A DNA stretch of 64,000 nt, from positions 1-64,000 of the forward strand of contig NZ_ALAP01000032.1 of NCBI RefSeq assembly GCF_000280905.1. The letters are read 5' to 3'. Made by a program: the position numbers and the translations under genes. The stretch's first letter is position 1. Every line of letters starts with the position of its first letter. The notes beneath the pieces are model-generated. The model was not told the DNA's origin. It saw only the letters and a program-made list of their open reading frames with translations, and ran no database searches. This DNA is from Streptomyces sp. AA1529. Lineage in GTDB: Bacteria; Actinomycetota; Actinomycetes; Streptomycetales; Streptomycetaceae. This document shows positions 9,183 to 17,891 of this stretch, piece by piece.

Positions 9183-9918
9183 GTCCCCGGACGAGGAACC
9201 GGCCGACGAGGCGGCCGCAGCGGAGCAGCGCAGTCCGGCGGCCGAGGAGCGGGCCGGGCGCGGCACGGCCCGGCGCGGCGGTGACGACGGCAAGGAGCCG
9301 GAGGAGGACGCGGCAGGCTCGTCCACCGCGGACGGGGACGGAACGGGCCCCGACGCCGCCGCGGACGCTCCCGACAGCGGGAGCGGCAGCGACGGCGACG
9401 AGTCCGGCGCCGGCGAAGACGACGAGGACGGCGGGGACGGCGGGGACAGCGGGGACAGCGGGGACGCCGACGACGGCCCGCGGGCCGCGGACTCCGGCCC
9501 CGGCCGGCGCCAGGACTGGGCAGGCGGCGCGGTGGCCGTCCTCAGCGCCGGGCTCGGCCTCGCCTCGCTGACCGGCACCTCCTTCAGCGACATGCTGCGC
9601 GAGCGCAAGAGCCTCATCGGCCAGATCGAGAGCAGCGCCCAGGGATCCGGTGGGTCCGCGGCCGACCAGGTCAACTCCCTCTACGGGGCGCCCTGGCACG
9701 CGGCGGCCGTGGTCAACGGGATCTTCGCCGCACTGGCCGTCGTGGTCGGCGCCCTGCTGCTGGCGGCACTCACCGGCCGCAGCCGGACGCGCAGCTGGGT
9801 CAAGGCCGTGGCGCTGGGCGGGGTACTGCTCGGCCTGGTCGGGCTCCTCGTCGCCGGGGGCATGTACTTCGACCTGTTCGCCGCGCAGCCCGAGGTACCC
9901 GCTGCGCCCGGCCAGTGA
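9139..9918 (+). CDS. acidic-N-terminus membrane protein
   Basis: A 259-aa protein of unknown function. Residues 1-125 are disordered and strongly acidic (runs of D, E, G and S, encoded partly by a 9-base GC-rich repeat near 9430-9465). Residues 130-259 contain three likely membrane helices: about 130-150, 195-217 and 228-248. It starts inside the end of the MMPL gene in another frame and has no obvious ribosome site, so translation may depend on coupling to MMPL, hinting at a partner role. ATG at 9139 is the first in-frame start, but a later one cannot be excluded. Confidence 0.7.
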   Translation: MATESTTTTQNTTVRSPDEEPADEAAAAEQRSPAAEERAGRGTARRGGDDGKEPEEDAAGSSTADGDGTGPDAAADAPDSGSGSDGDESGAGEDDEDGGDGGDSGDSGDADDGPRAADSGPGRRQDWAGGAVAVLSAGLGLASLTGTSFSDMLRERKSLIGQIESSAQGSGGSAADQVNSLYGAPWHAAAVVNGIFAALAVVVGALLLAALTGRSRTRSWVKAVALGGVLLGLVGLLVAGGMYFDLFAAQPEVPAAPGQ

Positions 9919-9960
9919 GCTCCCGGGGTCCCGCGGCCCCGGCCGGTGAGCCCCCCGGTC

Positions 9961-10012
9961 CCGCGGAGTCCTTCGGTCTCCCGCGGAGTCCTTCGGTCTC
10001 CCGCGGAGTCCC
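9961..10012. repeat. 20-bp tandem repeat, 2.6 copies
   Basis: The unit CCGCGGAGTCCTTCGGTCTC occurs at 9961-9980 and 9981-10000, and its first 12 bases recur at 10001-10012. Further downstream, AGGTCCT(C/A)(G/A)GGCACCCGG occurs at about 10068 and 10124. The whole 318-bp interval 9919-10236 has no gene that I can support; a short hairpin (ACTGTG/CACAGT, 10191-10206) lies just before the 64-aa gene. Confidence 0.8.
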
Positions 10013-10236
10013 CGGGCTCCCGGCCGGGCCCGGACCCCCTTCCCACCCCGTGCGGTACCTCCTCCTCAGGTCCTCGGGCACCCGGGACCAGGGCCCTAAG
10101 GCCCCCGGGCCGACGCCGGTCGAGGTCCTAAGGCACCCGGACCGCCAGGACCGGGCAGTTGCCCGATGTGCCGCACCACCCTCAGGGAGGACTGTGGAAG
10201 CACAGTTCGCAACCACTCCCCGAGGGGGCCACGGAG

Positions 10237-10431
10237 ATGCTGTACGACCTCGACCACACCCACCACCTGAGCCGGATGGACGATTTGCGCCGCGAGGCCG
10301 AGCACGAGCGCCTGGTCCGCGCGGCCAAGGCGGCACGCCGGGAGCAGGGCCGCGCGGGCGCGCGCTCCTGGCTCGGCCGCAGGAGCCGGGACCGGGGCGA
10401 GGGTGAGCGGGTGTGGGTCCCGGCCGCGTGA
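10237..10431 (+). CDS. small basic protein, 64 aa, unknown
   Basis: A short ORF beginning MLYDLDHTHHLSRMDDLRR, followed by an Arg/Ala-rich helical stretch to about residue 40 and a charged tail. GAGGGGG lies 8 bases before the ATG at 10237, a good ribosome site, and codon third positions are G/C. A longer in-frame start at 10159 lacks such a site. No recognised domain. Several short hairpins follow it, so it is probably transcribed alone. The His-rich start and amphipathic helix could suit a protein-binding role, but that is speculation. Confidence 0.65.
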   Translation: MLYDLDHTHHLSRMDDLRREAEHERLVRAAKAARREQGRAGARSWLGRRSRDRGEGERVWVPAA

Positions 10432-10442
10432 GCGCGGCGCGT

Positions 10443-10507
10443 GCCGCCCGCGGCAGGGGCGCCGCGGGCGGCGGACCGGCCACCGGGCACGGCGCGGCCG
10501 TGCCCGG
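10443..10507. terminator. two successive GC-rich hairpins
   Basis: A perfect 12-bp stem (10443-10454 with 10461-10472, loop AGGGGC) is followed by an 11-bp stem (10483-10493 with 10497-10507). They lie just after the 64-aa gene and upstream of the LAL regulator. Termination of the small gene is the simplest reading. Confidence 0.6.
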
Positions 10508-10562
10508 CGCGCGCGTTCCCGGAGCGGCCGCGCCCCGGACGTCCGCCGCCGGAGCGGCCGCG

Positions 10563-10582
10563 CATAAGGCAGATGCCTTATG
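10563..10582. promoter_or_regulatory. palindrome spanning the LAL regulator start codon
   Basis: Perfect 9-bp arms CATAAGGCA and TGCCTTATG are separated by GA. The right arm ends in the ATG (10580-10582) of the regulator gene. A symmetric site of this size at a start codon looks like an operator, or an mRNA hairpin occluding the start. The binding protein is unknown; autoregulation is one possibility. Confidence 0.6.
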
Positions 10583-13500
10583 ACGGTGCCGGATGCGATG
10601 CTGAGCGACGTGCCCCTGCAAACCGGTGTCAGTCCCGTGTTCGTCGGCCGTACCGCCGAACTGACCGCACTCACCACTGCCCTCACCCGCGCCGGTACGG
10701 GCGCTCCCCAGGCGCTCCTCCTCGGCGGCGAGGCGGGCGTGGGCAAGACCCGGCTGCTGGAGGAATTCCTCACCCGGGTCCGCACGGCCGACGGGGTCAC
10801 CACCCTCGGCGGCTGCCTGGAACTGGGCGCGGACGGCCTCCCCTTCGCCCCCTTCACCACCGCGCTGCGCGGGCTGCGCGGCGCCGTGCCGCCCGCCGCG
10901 CTGGCCGCCGCCGCCGAGGGCCGCGAGACCGAACTGGCCCGGCTGCTACCGGACCTGGCAGCGCCCGGAGCAGCGGCGCCGCAGCGCGAGGAGTACGACG
11001 ACGGCGCCGACGGCGGGCGCGCCCGGCTGTTCGAGGCCACGGCCCAACTGCTGGAACGGCTGGCCGCCGACCGCACCCTCGTCGTCGCCCTCGAAGACCT
11101 CCAGTGGGCGGACCGCTCCACCAGGGAACTGCTCGGCTACCTCTTCCGCTCCGTACGCACCTGCCGGCTCGTGCTGCTGGCCACCTACCGGACGGACGAC
11201 ATCCACCGCCGCCACCCGCTGCGTCCCTTCCTCGCCGAGCAGGACCGGCTGCGCACCGTGCTGCACCTGGAGCTGCCCCGGCTGACCCGCGGCGAGGTGC
11301 GCGACCAGATCACCGGCATCAAGGGCGCCGAGCCCGCCGGGGAGCTGGCCGAGGAGATCTTCTGCCGCTCCGAGGGCATCCCCTTCTTCGTCGAGGAGCT
11401 GACGGCCACCGAGGCCGCCTGCGCCATCAGCAACTCGCTGCGCGACCTGCTGCTCGTCCGCGTCGAGGCGCTGCCCGAACCCGCCCAGCGTGTGGTGCGG
11501 CTGGCGGCGGGCGGCGGTTCGGCCGTGGAGCACGCCCTGCTGGCCGCGGTCGCCGGACTCGCCGAGGACGCGCTGCTGGAGGCGCTGCGCTCGGCGGTCG
11601 GCGCCAACGTGCTGCGCCCCACCGCCGACGGTTCCGGCTATCTGTTCCGGCACGCCCTGCTGCGCGAGGCGGTACGGGAGGACCTGCTCCCCGGCGAACT
11701 GGCCCGCATCAGCCGCCGCTACGCCGAGACGCTGGAAGGCGATCCGTCCCTGGTTCGCGCCGAGGAGCGGCTGGCCCGCCTGGCGCACTACTGGCACCGC
11801 AGCCGGGACGCGGCCAAGGCGCTGCCCGCGGCGCTGTCCGCCGCCTGCGAGGCCCGGGACCGGCACGCGTACGCCGAGGAGCACAGCCTGCTGGAGCGGG
11901 TCATCGAACTGTGGGACGAGGTGCCCGAGGAGGACCGGGCCGCACTGCCCGCGCTGCGGATCCCGCGCACCTTCCCGAGCGCCGACGCCGCCGAGGACCC
12001 CGACGGCCACCGGGCTCCCGCCTTCCGGCCGCCGGGCTTCCTCGAGGTGCTGGCCGAAGCGCTCACCGCCGCCCGCGTCAGCGGCGACGTGGCGCGGGCC
12101 AAGGTGCTCGCCCGCCGTGCCCTGGCCCGGCTGGACGAGGCGAAGGACCCGCTGACCGCCGCCTGGTTCCAGCTCAGGAGTGGGCTGCTGCTGGAGGACA
12201 TGGGCAAGGGCGACGGCTGGGCGCAGATCGCCAAGGCCCAGGAACTGGTCCGCGGGCTGCCGCCGTCGGCGGTGCACGCGGAGGTGCTCTCCGGCGCCGC
12301 GAGCTGGGGCATGATCCACCGTCCCGGGCGGGAGGCGCTGGCGACCGCCGTGCGCGCGGTCGAACTGGCCCGGGTGGTGGGTGCGACCACCATCGAGCTG
12401 GACGCCAGGGTCACCCTCGGCACCCTGCTCGCCGAGTCCGGCGATCTGGAGGAGGGGCTCGCCGAACTGGCCCGGGCGCGGGACGAGGCGGACGAGGCCG
12501 GCGTCACCAGCGTGATGACCTGCGCCGCCATCAACATCGCCGTGGAACTGGAGGCGGTGGGGCGCTCGGCGGAGGCCGCCGAGGAGGCCGCCGGAGCCGC
12601 CCGCGTCGCCCGGGACCGCGGGCGCCCCAACTCCTACGCGGGAGCCCTCGCCGGACAGGCCGAGGCGCTGCTCTCGACCGGGGACTGGCGGCGGGCGGAG
12701 GACCTGCTCGAACGGGCCGCCGCGGCGGCCCGCGTGGCCGACGTACGCGCCTGGGTGGCGCTGCTCCGTGCCCGGCTGGCGCGGGACCGGGGGGACCTCC
12801 CGGGGCTGGAGTCGGCCGTCGAGGAGGCCGCGGCCACCATGGGGTCGTCCCCGGCGGGCGAGCCGCAGCGGGTGGTGGCGCTCCGGCTCTTCACGATGGC
12901 GCTGGCGGCCGAGCGCGGCGCGGTCGCCGCGGCCCGCCGCGAGCTGAGGACCGCCCTCCAGGAGGGTTTTCCGCCGGGCACCCATCCCTACGCATGGGCG
13001 CTGCTGTACGCGGCCGCCTCCTGCGAGGCGGAGCTCCGCGGCCTGCCGGACGCCGAGCGGGGGCGGGACGAGGTGCTGGCCGAACTGCGCCGCGCGGCCC
13101 GCAGGCTGCCCCGGCCGGCCCCCGTGTGGGAGGCGTACGCGCTGCTGCTGGAGGCCGAGCTGAAGCGGGCGGCGGGGGAGGGCGATCCGCGGGCCTGGGA
13201 GGCGGCGGTGCGGGCCTGGGAGCCGGTGGGCCGCCCCGTGCCGCTGGCCCGTGCCCGGCTGCGCTGGGCCGAGGCGCTGCTGGACGCGGAAGCCCGGCGC
13301 GGCGACTGCCCGGCCCCGCGGGAGCTGCTGGGGCAGGCGCACTCCGCCGCGGTACGACTGGGCGCCGCGCCGCTGCGGGCCGAGGCCGAACAGCTCGCGG
13401 CCCGCGCCCGGATCGTGCTCGGCGGTGGCGCGGACTCCGGGCGCCCGGCCGCCGACCGGCCGGTATCCGCGCCCGCCGACCCGGCGGAGGCGTTCGGACT

Positions 13501-13822
13501 CACCCGGCGGGAGCGCGGTGTGCTGGAACTGGTCGCCGAGGGCCGCAGCAATCGGCAGATAGCCGAGCGCCTCTACATCGCCCCGAAGACGGCGAGTGTG
13601 CACGTCTCCAACATCCTCGCCAAGCTGGGTGTGGCCACTCGCGGCGAGGCGGCGGCCATGGCGTTCCGGCTGCGGCTGGTGAGCCCGAAGAGGCTCAGTT
13701 CCGCGGCGGTTCCGGACGGGGACGCCACGGCGGACGCTCCGCGGACGGCGGCTGCTCCGGGCGCCGCAGTGTCCCCGACGGCTCCGGCCGCGGCTCGATC
13801 CGTTGCTCGGGTGGACGGATGA
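10580..13822 (+). CDS. LAL-type LuxR family ATPase regulator
   Basis: A 1080-aa large ATP-binding regulator of the LuxR family. Walker A is [10 protein letters not shown] at residues 49-58, and Walker B is [12 protein letters not shown] at about 165-176. The middle 600 residues are Ala/Leu/Arg-rich helical repeats of the TPR type. The C-terminal LuxR helix-turn-helix is at about 975-1040 ([33 protein letters not shown] is its core). Members usually activate transcription after sensing a ligand or protein partner. The start could be ATG 10580, inside a palindrome and without a clear ribosome site, or ATG 10598. The last 128 bases overlap the DUF6191-like gene on the other strand. Confidence 0.92.
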   Translation: MTVPDAMLSDVPLQTGVSPVFVGRTAELTALTTALTRAGTGAPQALLLGGEAGVGKTRLLEEFLTRVRTADGVTTLGGCLELGADGLPFAPFTTALRGLRGAVPPAALAAAAEGRETELARLLPDLAAPGAAAPQREEYDDGADGGRARLFEATAQLLERLAADRTLVVALEDLQWADRSTRELLGYLFRSVRTCRLVLLATYRTDDIHRRHPLRPFLAEQDRLRTVLHLELPRLTRGEVRDQITGIKGAEPAGELAEEIFCRSEGIPFFVEELTATEAACAISNSLRDLLLVRVEALPEPAQRVVRLAAGGGSAVEHALLAAVAGLAEDALLEALRSAVGANVLRPTADGSGYLFRHALLREAVREDLLPGELARISRRYAETLEGDPSLVRAEERLARLAHYWHRSRDAAKALPAALSAACEARDRHAYAEEHSLLERVIELWDEVPEEDRAALPALRIPRTFPSADAAEDPDGHRAPAFRPPGFLEVLAEALTAARVSGDVARAKVLARRALARLDEAKDPLTAAWFQLRSGLLLEDMGKGDGWAQIAKAQELVRGLPPSAVHAEVLSGAASWGMIHRPGREALATAVRAVELARVVGATTIELDARVTLGTLLAESGDLEEGLAELARARDEADEAGVTSVMTCAAINIAVELEAVGRSAEAAEEAAGAARVARDRGRPNSYAGALAGQAEALLSTGDWRRAEDLLERAAAAARVADVRAWVALLRARLARDRGDLPGLESAVEEAAATMGSSPAGEPQRVVALRLFTMALAAERGAVAAARRELRTALQEGFPPGTHPYAWALLYAAASCEAELRGLPDAERGRDEVLAELRRAARRLPRPAPVWEAYALLLEAELKRAAGEGDPRAWEAAVRAWEPVGRPVPLARARLRWAEALLDAEARRGDCPAPRELLGQAHSAAVRLGAAPLRAEAEQLAARARIVLGGGADSGRPAADRPVSAPADPAEAFGLTRRERGVLELVAEGRSNRQIAERLYIAPKTASVHVSNILAKLGVATRGEAAAMAFRLRLVSPKRLSSAAVPDGDATADAPRTAAAPGAAVSPTAPAAARSVARVDG

Positions 13823-13964
13823 GGGCCCGGCCGGAGGACAGGTCGATGGGCCCCTTTCCGGGGTCGCCGACGCCCTCCTGGACCCGGGTGTGCTCCAGCC
13901 GCCGCTGCTCGTCGTCCGTGTGCTTGCTGCCCGGTGAGAACAGCTCCTGCATCAGGTTGAACAT
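13695..13964 (-). CDS. DUF6191-like small protein
   Basis: An 89-aa protein. The N-terminal 50 residues ([19 protein letters not shown], then [19 protein letters not shown]) match my memory of the Streptomyces DUF6191 family. The tail is Pro/Arg-rich. The ATG at 13964 is 10 bases after the stop of the upstream sugar-dehydrogenase gene, so the two are probably co-transcribed. The 3' half lies antisense to the end of the LAL regulator. The tail may simply be a consequence of that overlap, since the constraint is on the other strand. Confidence 0.7.
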   Translation of the reverse strand: MFNLMQELFSPGSKHTDDEQRRLEHTRVQEGVGDPGKGPIDLSSGRALIRPPEQRIEPRPEPSGTLRRPEQPPSAERPPWRPRPEPPRN

Positions 13965-13974
13965 CTGACCATCC

Positions 13975-15132
13975 TCAATGCACCTCGAGTCGCAGGATGC
14001 GGTCGTCCCCCTTCTCCGGCGAGCCGCGTCCGTCCGTCTCGCTCGTGACCAGCCAGAGTCCGTGGCCGCCACCGCTGCCGCGGTCGGCGACCACCGTCCG
14101 GAGCCGCCCGTACTTCCCCTTCAGGAACGCCTGGGGGGCGGCGGCGGGTTCCCCGCCCTCGAGCGGGATCCGCCACAGCCGCTCCCCGCGCAGCCCCGCC
14201 ATCCACACCGACCCCGCGGCGACGGCCAGTCCGCTGGGGGACGCCTCGTCCGTGCGCCACTGCTCGACCGGGTTCTCGAACCTCTTGTCGTCACTCCTGC
14301 CCTCGGCGTCCGGCCAGCCGTAGTTTCCGCCCGGCTCGATCAGATTGAGTTCGTCCCAGGTGTCCTGCCCGAACTCGGAGGCCCACAGCCGCTTGCCGCG
14401 GTCCCAGTCCAGACCCTGCACATTGCGGTGCCCCCAGGAGTAGACGACCGAGTCCGGGTCGGGGCTGCCGTGCCCCGCGGGTTCGCCCTCGGGCGTCATC
14501 CGCAGGATCTTGCCGCCCAGCGACTTCTTGTCCTGCGCGAGTCCACCGTCGCCGGACTCACCGGTTCCGGCGTAGAGCATCTTGTCCGGGCCGAACGCGA
14601 TCCGCCCGCCGTTGTGGATCCGTCCCTTGGGGATGCCCTTGAGGATGGTGTCCGGCGCTCCGAGCTGGTCGCCGGGCTCCTTGGCGGGGTCGTAGAGCAT
14701 CCGCACGATCCGGTTGTCGGAGGCGGAGGTGAAGTAGGCGTAGACCATCTTCCCGGCTTCCGCCCCGTCCGGCGGGACGGCCAGTCCCAGCAGCCCGCCC
14801 TCGCCGCCCGGCTCCACCCCGGGAACGGTGCCCACCTCGGTCTTTCTGCCGCTGTCGCCGTCGATGCGCAGGATCTTGCCGGTGTCCCGCGAGGAGACGA
14901 GCAGGTCCCCGCCGGGCAGCGGGGCCAGCCCCCAGGGCGACTCCAGCCCCGTCGTGAGCGTCTTGACCACCTTCACCGAACCCTTGGCGGGAGCGGCGCT
15001 CGGCGAGGGCGCCGCGGCGGTGCTGCTCCGCGCTCCCGAGGGCTCGTCCCCGCCGTCGCCCCCGCCGGAACATCCCGCGCTCAGCGCCAGCGCGCAGACC
15101 GCGACGACGCGCAAACCTGCCGTACCTCGCAC
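13975..15132 (-). CDS. PQQ-dependent sugar dehydrogenase lipoprotein
   Basis: A 385-aa exported beta-propeller of the glucose/sorbosone dehydrogenase family. The N terminus has a lipoprotein signal, with lipobox LSAGC putting the lipidated Cys near residue 20, followed by a Gly/Ser/Ala-rich spacer to about residue 50. Family motifs: GLESPWGLAPLPGGDLLVS, HNGGRIAFGPDKMLYAGTGE, YSWGHRNVQGLDWD and EFGQDTWDELNLIEPGGNYG. It is expected to oxidise sugars on the outer face of the membrane if PQQ is available; some relatives use no PQQ. The start is GTG at 15132. It lies upstream of, and probably in one operon with, the DUF6191-like gene. Confidence 0.9.
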   Translation of the reverse strand: MRGTAGLRVVAVCALALSAGCSGGGDGGDEPSGARSSTAAAPSPSAAPAKGSVKVVKTLTTGLESPWGLAPLPGGDLLVSSRDTGKILRIDGDSGRKTEVGTVPGVEPGGEGGLLGLAVPPDGAEAGKMVYAYFTSASDNRIVRMLYDPAKEPGDQLGAPDTILKGIPKGRIHNGGRIAFGPDKMLYAGTGESGDGGLAQDKKSLGGKILRMTPEGEPAGHGSPDPDSVVYSWGHRNVQGLDWDRGKRLWASEFGQDTWDELNLIEPGGNYGWPDAEGRSDDKRFENPVEQWRTDEASPSGLAVAAGSVWMAGLRGERLWRIPLEGGEPAAAPQAFLKGKYGRLRTVVADRGSGGGHGLWLVTSETDGRGSPEKGDDRILRLEVH

Positions 15133-15325
15133 GTTTCGGCTCCTCGTTCTCGATCGGCGTCCCCGGCCGGCGTTCCCGACCGGCGTCCCCGGAAGGGTCC
15201 TCGGTCAGTCCTCGGCCGGTGCTCGACAGGCGGACTCCCCAGGGGACCACATCCTCCCCCGGCCGCGCCGCCGAGGCGCGGTCGTCCGCCGGATTCTCCG
15301 CCGGGCGCCGGAGCCGCCCGCCGGG

Positions 15326-16321
15326 TCAGTCCCAGGAACCCTGCGCGGCGGGGAGTCCGTCGACCTCGGCCAGGTCCTCGGCGGTGAGCGCCAGTCCGGC
15401 GGCGCGGGCGTTCTCGGCGGCCCAGTGCGCCTTCTTGGTGCCCGGCACCGGGATCACGTGCCGGCCCTGTGCGAGCACCCAGGCCAGGCCGACCTGCGCC
15501 GGGGTGGCGTTGCCGTGCCGTCGGGCCACCCGGCGCAGCCCGGCCACGATGGGCTGGTTGGCGGCCATCATGTCGGCGGTGAAGCGGGGGTGCCGGGCGC
15601 GCACGTCGTCCGGCTCGAAGCCGCCCCCGGTGGTGAGCGCGCCGCTCAGGTAGCCGTTGCCCAGCGGCATGGCGGCCAGGAACCCCACACCGCGCGCCTC
15701 GCACCAGGGCAGCAGGGTCTCCAGCGCCTCGCGGGACCAGACCGACAGCTCGGCCTGCACCCCGCTGACCGGGAACACCTGCTGGACGCGTTCGAGCTGC
15801 CGTATGGTCCCGTCGTGGATACCCGCGTCCGCGCGGCGATCGGCGCGGGCGCCCACGGCGCAGAAGCCCAGCGCGCGTACCTTGCCCGCCGTCACCAGCT
15901 CGGCCATCGCGCCCCAGGTCTCCTCGATCGGTACCTCGGGGTCGGCCCGGTGCAGCTGGTAGAGGTCGATCACGTCGGTCTGCAGCCTGCGCAGCGAGGA
16001 GTCGCAGGCGCGCCGCACATAGCCGGGGCGGCCGTTCGCGACGATGTGCTGCTCGCCCACGAGCAGTCCGCACTTGGTGGAGACGAACGCCTCCGCGCGC
16101 CGCTCCTTGAGCGCGCGCCCGATCAGCAGCTCGTTGGTGAAGGGGCCGTACATGTCGGCCGTGTCCAGCAGCGACATCCCCGCGTCCAGTGCGGTGTGCA
16201 CCGCGCGCAGCGAGCTGTCGCCGCGCTGCTCGGAAGTGGAATAGGCCCAGCTCATCGGCATGCATCCGAGGCCAACGGCGCCCACGCCGAGCGCCGCCGC
16301 ACCGATTGTCCTGCGCTCCAC
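15326..16321 (-). CDS. aldo/keto reductase
   Basis: A 331-aa NADPH-dependent oxidoreductase of the AKR (TIM-barrel) superfamily. The catalytic tetrad is visible: Asp and Tyr in LLDTADMYGP (about residues 50-57), Lys in FVSTKCGL (about 80) and His in LYQLHRADPE (about 122). The cofactor-binding end reads IPVPGTKKAHWAAENARA. The GTG at 16321 was chosen because a GGGAGGGAG ribosome site lies about 10 bases upstream; the open frame continues far upstream without protein-like sequence. Physiological substrate unknown. It is convergent with nothing and 193 bases from the dehydrogenase lipoprotein start, so it is probably separately transcribed. Confidence 0.92.
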   Translation of the reverse strand: MERRTIGAAALGVGAVGLGCMPMSWAYSTSEQRGDSSLRAVHTALDAGMSLLDTADMYGPFTNELLIGRALKERRAEAFVSTKCGLLVGEQHIVANGRPGYVRRACDSSLRRLQTDVIDLYQLHRADPEVPIEETWGAMAELVTAGKVRALGFCAVGARADRRADAGIHDGTIRQLERVQQVFPVSGVQAELSVWSREALETLLPWCEARGVGFLAAMPLGNGYLSGALTTGGGFEPDDVRARHPRFTADMMAANQPIVAGLRRVARRHGNATPAQVGLAWVLAQGRHVIPVPGTKKAHWAAENARAAGLALTAEDLAEVDGLPAAQGSWD

Positions 16322-16470
16322 CTGGTACCCGCTCCCTCCCGGACGGCTCCCAACGTAACGGTTGCCTCCGGCGCCACACACGTTCGCTCCCACCACAGCT
16401 TCCCCCCGAGGTCCGTCCGTTCCGCCCGGTCCGCCGAGTCCGTCCGCTCTCCCGGCGTTCGCCTGCATCC

Positions 16471-16500
16471 CCTGCGTTTCCCTGCGTTTCCCTGCGTTTC
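16471..16500. repeat. 10-bp tandem repeat, 3 copies
   Basis: CCTGCGTTTC is repeated exactly three times, with a degenerate fourth copy just upstream. It lies between the divergent aldo/keto reductase and hydroxyacid dehydrogenase genes, 70 bases before the latter's start. Confidence 0.8.
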
Positions 16501-16570
16501 CCGGCCGTGCCCCCGACTCCGGACGGGAGGTGCCCCGGAACCGCCGGCGCGGTCCGACTAGTCTCTCCCC

Positions 16571-17548
16571 ATGGCCGATGCGAAGGAGATCTGGCTCGCG
16601 CTCCCGCCGGAGAGCGTCGAGGGCCTTCCCGACAACCTGACGTACCGGTACTGGACCGGAGAGCAGGAGTTCCCGGCGGACCCTGCCGACTGCGCCTTCT
16701 ACGTCGTCCCCTATTCCGTGCGTGCCGAGGTCGCCGTACGGCCGCTCGCGCGGATGACGGGGGTGCGGGTCGTCCAGACCCTCACCGCGGGGATCGACCA
16801 CATCGCGCCCGCCATCCCGCGCCTCCCCACCGGGACGCGCGTGTGCAACGCCCGCGGCGTGCACGACGCGAGCACCGCCGAGCTGGCCCTCGCACTCACC
16901 CTCGGATCCCTGCGCGACCTGCCCGGATCCGTCCGCGCCCAGGACCGCGGCGTCTGGCGGTCCGCCTTCCACCCGGCGCTCGCGGACCGCACGGTGCTCA
17001 TCGTCGGGTACGGCGCGGTGGGCGAGGCCGTCGAGCGGCGGCTGCTGCCCTTCGAGGTCGCCGCCGTGCACCGGGTCGCCCGCTCCGCGCGGCAGGCACC
17101 GCTGGGGCCGGTGCGGCCGCTGGGCGAGATCGGTGAACTGCTGCCGCAGGCGGATGTCGTGATATTGGCGACCCCGCTCACCGAGCAGACCCGCGGCCTG
17201 GTGGACGCGGACTTCCTCGCCCGGATGAAGGACGGGGCGCTGCTGGTCAACGTCGCGCGCGGGGCCGTGGTGGACACCGCCGCGCTGCTCGCCGAGACCG
17301 GGACCCCGGCCTCGGCCCCGGGTGCGGAGGACGGCGTTCCGGGGCGGCTGCGGGCTGCGCTGGACGTCACCGACCCGGAACCCCTCCCGCAGGACCATCC
17401 GCTGTGGCGGGTGCCCGGTGTGCTGATCACTCCGCATCTCGGAGGGCCGACTTCCGCCTACCACCCCCGCGCGAGACGACTGCTCGCGTCGCAACTGAGG
17501 CGCTGGGCGGCCGGTGAGGAGCTGGCGAACACGGTGGCCGTGGCGTAG
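16571..17548 (+). CDS. D-isomer-specific 2-hydroxyacid dehydrogenase
   Basis: A 325-aa NAD-dependent enzyme of the SerA/GhrA-like family. The nucleotide-binding motif is VLIVGYGAVGEAVERR (about 142-157). NAD-site signature: ADVVILATPLTEQTRGLVDA, then GALLVNVARGAVVDTAAL with the substrate Arg. Catalytic Glu is in DPEPLPQDHPLW and His in LITPHLGGP. A short insert (about 245-260) precedes the catalytic Glu. It starts with ATG at 16571; the ribosome site is weak and translation may be from a short leader. Substrate unknown, with glyoxylate/hydroxypyruvate-type acids likely. A separate, longer serA is at 25 kb, so this is not the serine-pathway enzyme. Confidence 0.92.
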   Translation: MADAKEIWLALPPESVEGLPDNLTYRYWTGEQEFPADPADCAFYVVPYSVRAEVAVRPLARMTGVRVVQTLTAGIDHIAPAIPRLPTGTRVCNARGVHDASTAELALALTLGSLRDLPGSVRAQDRGVWRSAFHPALADRTVLIVGYGAVGEAVERRLLPFEVAAVHRVARSARQAPLGPVRPLGEIGELLPQADVVILATPLTEQTRGLVDADFLARMKDGALLVNVARGAVVDTAALLAETGTPASAPGAEDGVPGRLRAALDVTDPEPLPQDHPLWRVPGVLITPHLGGPTSAYHPRARRLLASQLRRWAAGEELANTVAVA

Positions 17549-17726
17549 GGCCGGTAAACCCCCCGAGGCCGCGAGAGGCAACGCTACGGATCCGTACGAC
17601 TGCACCCTGTACCGAGCTTCCCTCTTATGGTTACGGTCTGTATTGGGACTATGTCCCTGAGTGACGAACCTGGTGTATCGTCCCGATCGGGGGGCGAAAC
17701 CCGGACACGAGGGGGGCGACGGGCGA

Positions 17727-17891
17727 ATGTACGATCAACGGACGAATTGCCGTGCGGGCCGCGGGGACGGCGCCCGCGGACATTCCAACTCTCCAGCGGA
17801 ACCCCCGCGTTGCGGGGCTCCGGCGCAGCTGTCCCGGAACGGCCGGACGGGCGCGGCAACGCGACCCCCGTCTCCACGGGTGGCGCGATGA
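17727..17891 (+). CDS. possible 54-aa upstream ORF coupled to cdgF
   Basis: This ORF starts MYDQRTNCRAG behind a strong ribosome site (GAGGGGGG, 17709-17716, 10 bases before the ATG) and ends in TGA overlapping the next ATG as ATGA at 17888. The downstream GGDEF/EAL gene has no ribosome site of its own at 17888, so translation could be coupled through this ORF. Third-position GC is only about 70 percent, lower than in real genes nearby, and the peptide has no recognisable fold. It may be a non-functional leader, or the larger gene may instead begin at 17627 or 17651. Confidence 0.35.
   Translation: MYDQRTNCRAGRGDGARGHSNSPAEPPRCGAPAQLSRNGRTGAATRPPSPRVAR

Noticed and set aside
9427..9470. GC-rich 9-base repeats as a regulatory repeat
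   Set aside because: They encode the acidic Asp/Gly-rich arm of the membrane protein.
16471..16500. Three tandem 10-mers as a possible CRISPR or iteron array
   Set aside because: Units are too short and contiguous without spacers; no cas or replication gene nearby.
17627..17887. 261-base N-terminal extension of the GGDEF/EAL protein
   Set aside because: Arg/Gly/Pro-rich, no ribosome site, and overlaps a competing ORF with a good site; kept only as an alternative.
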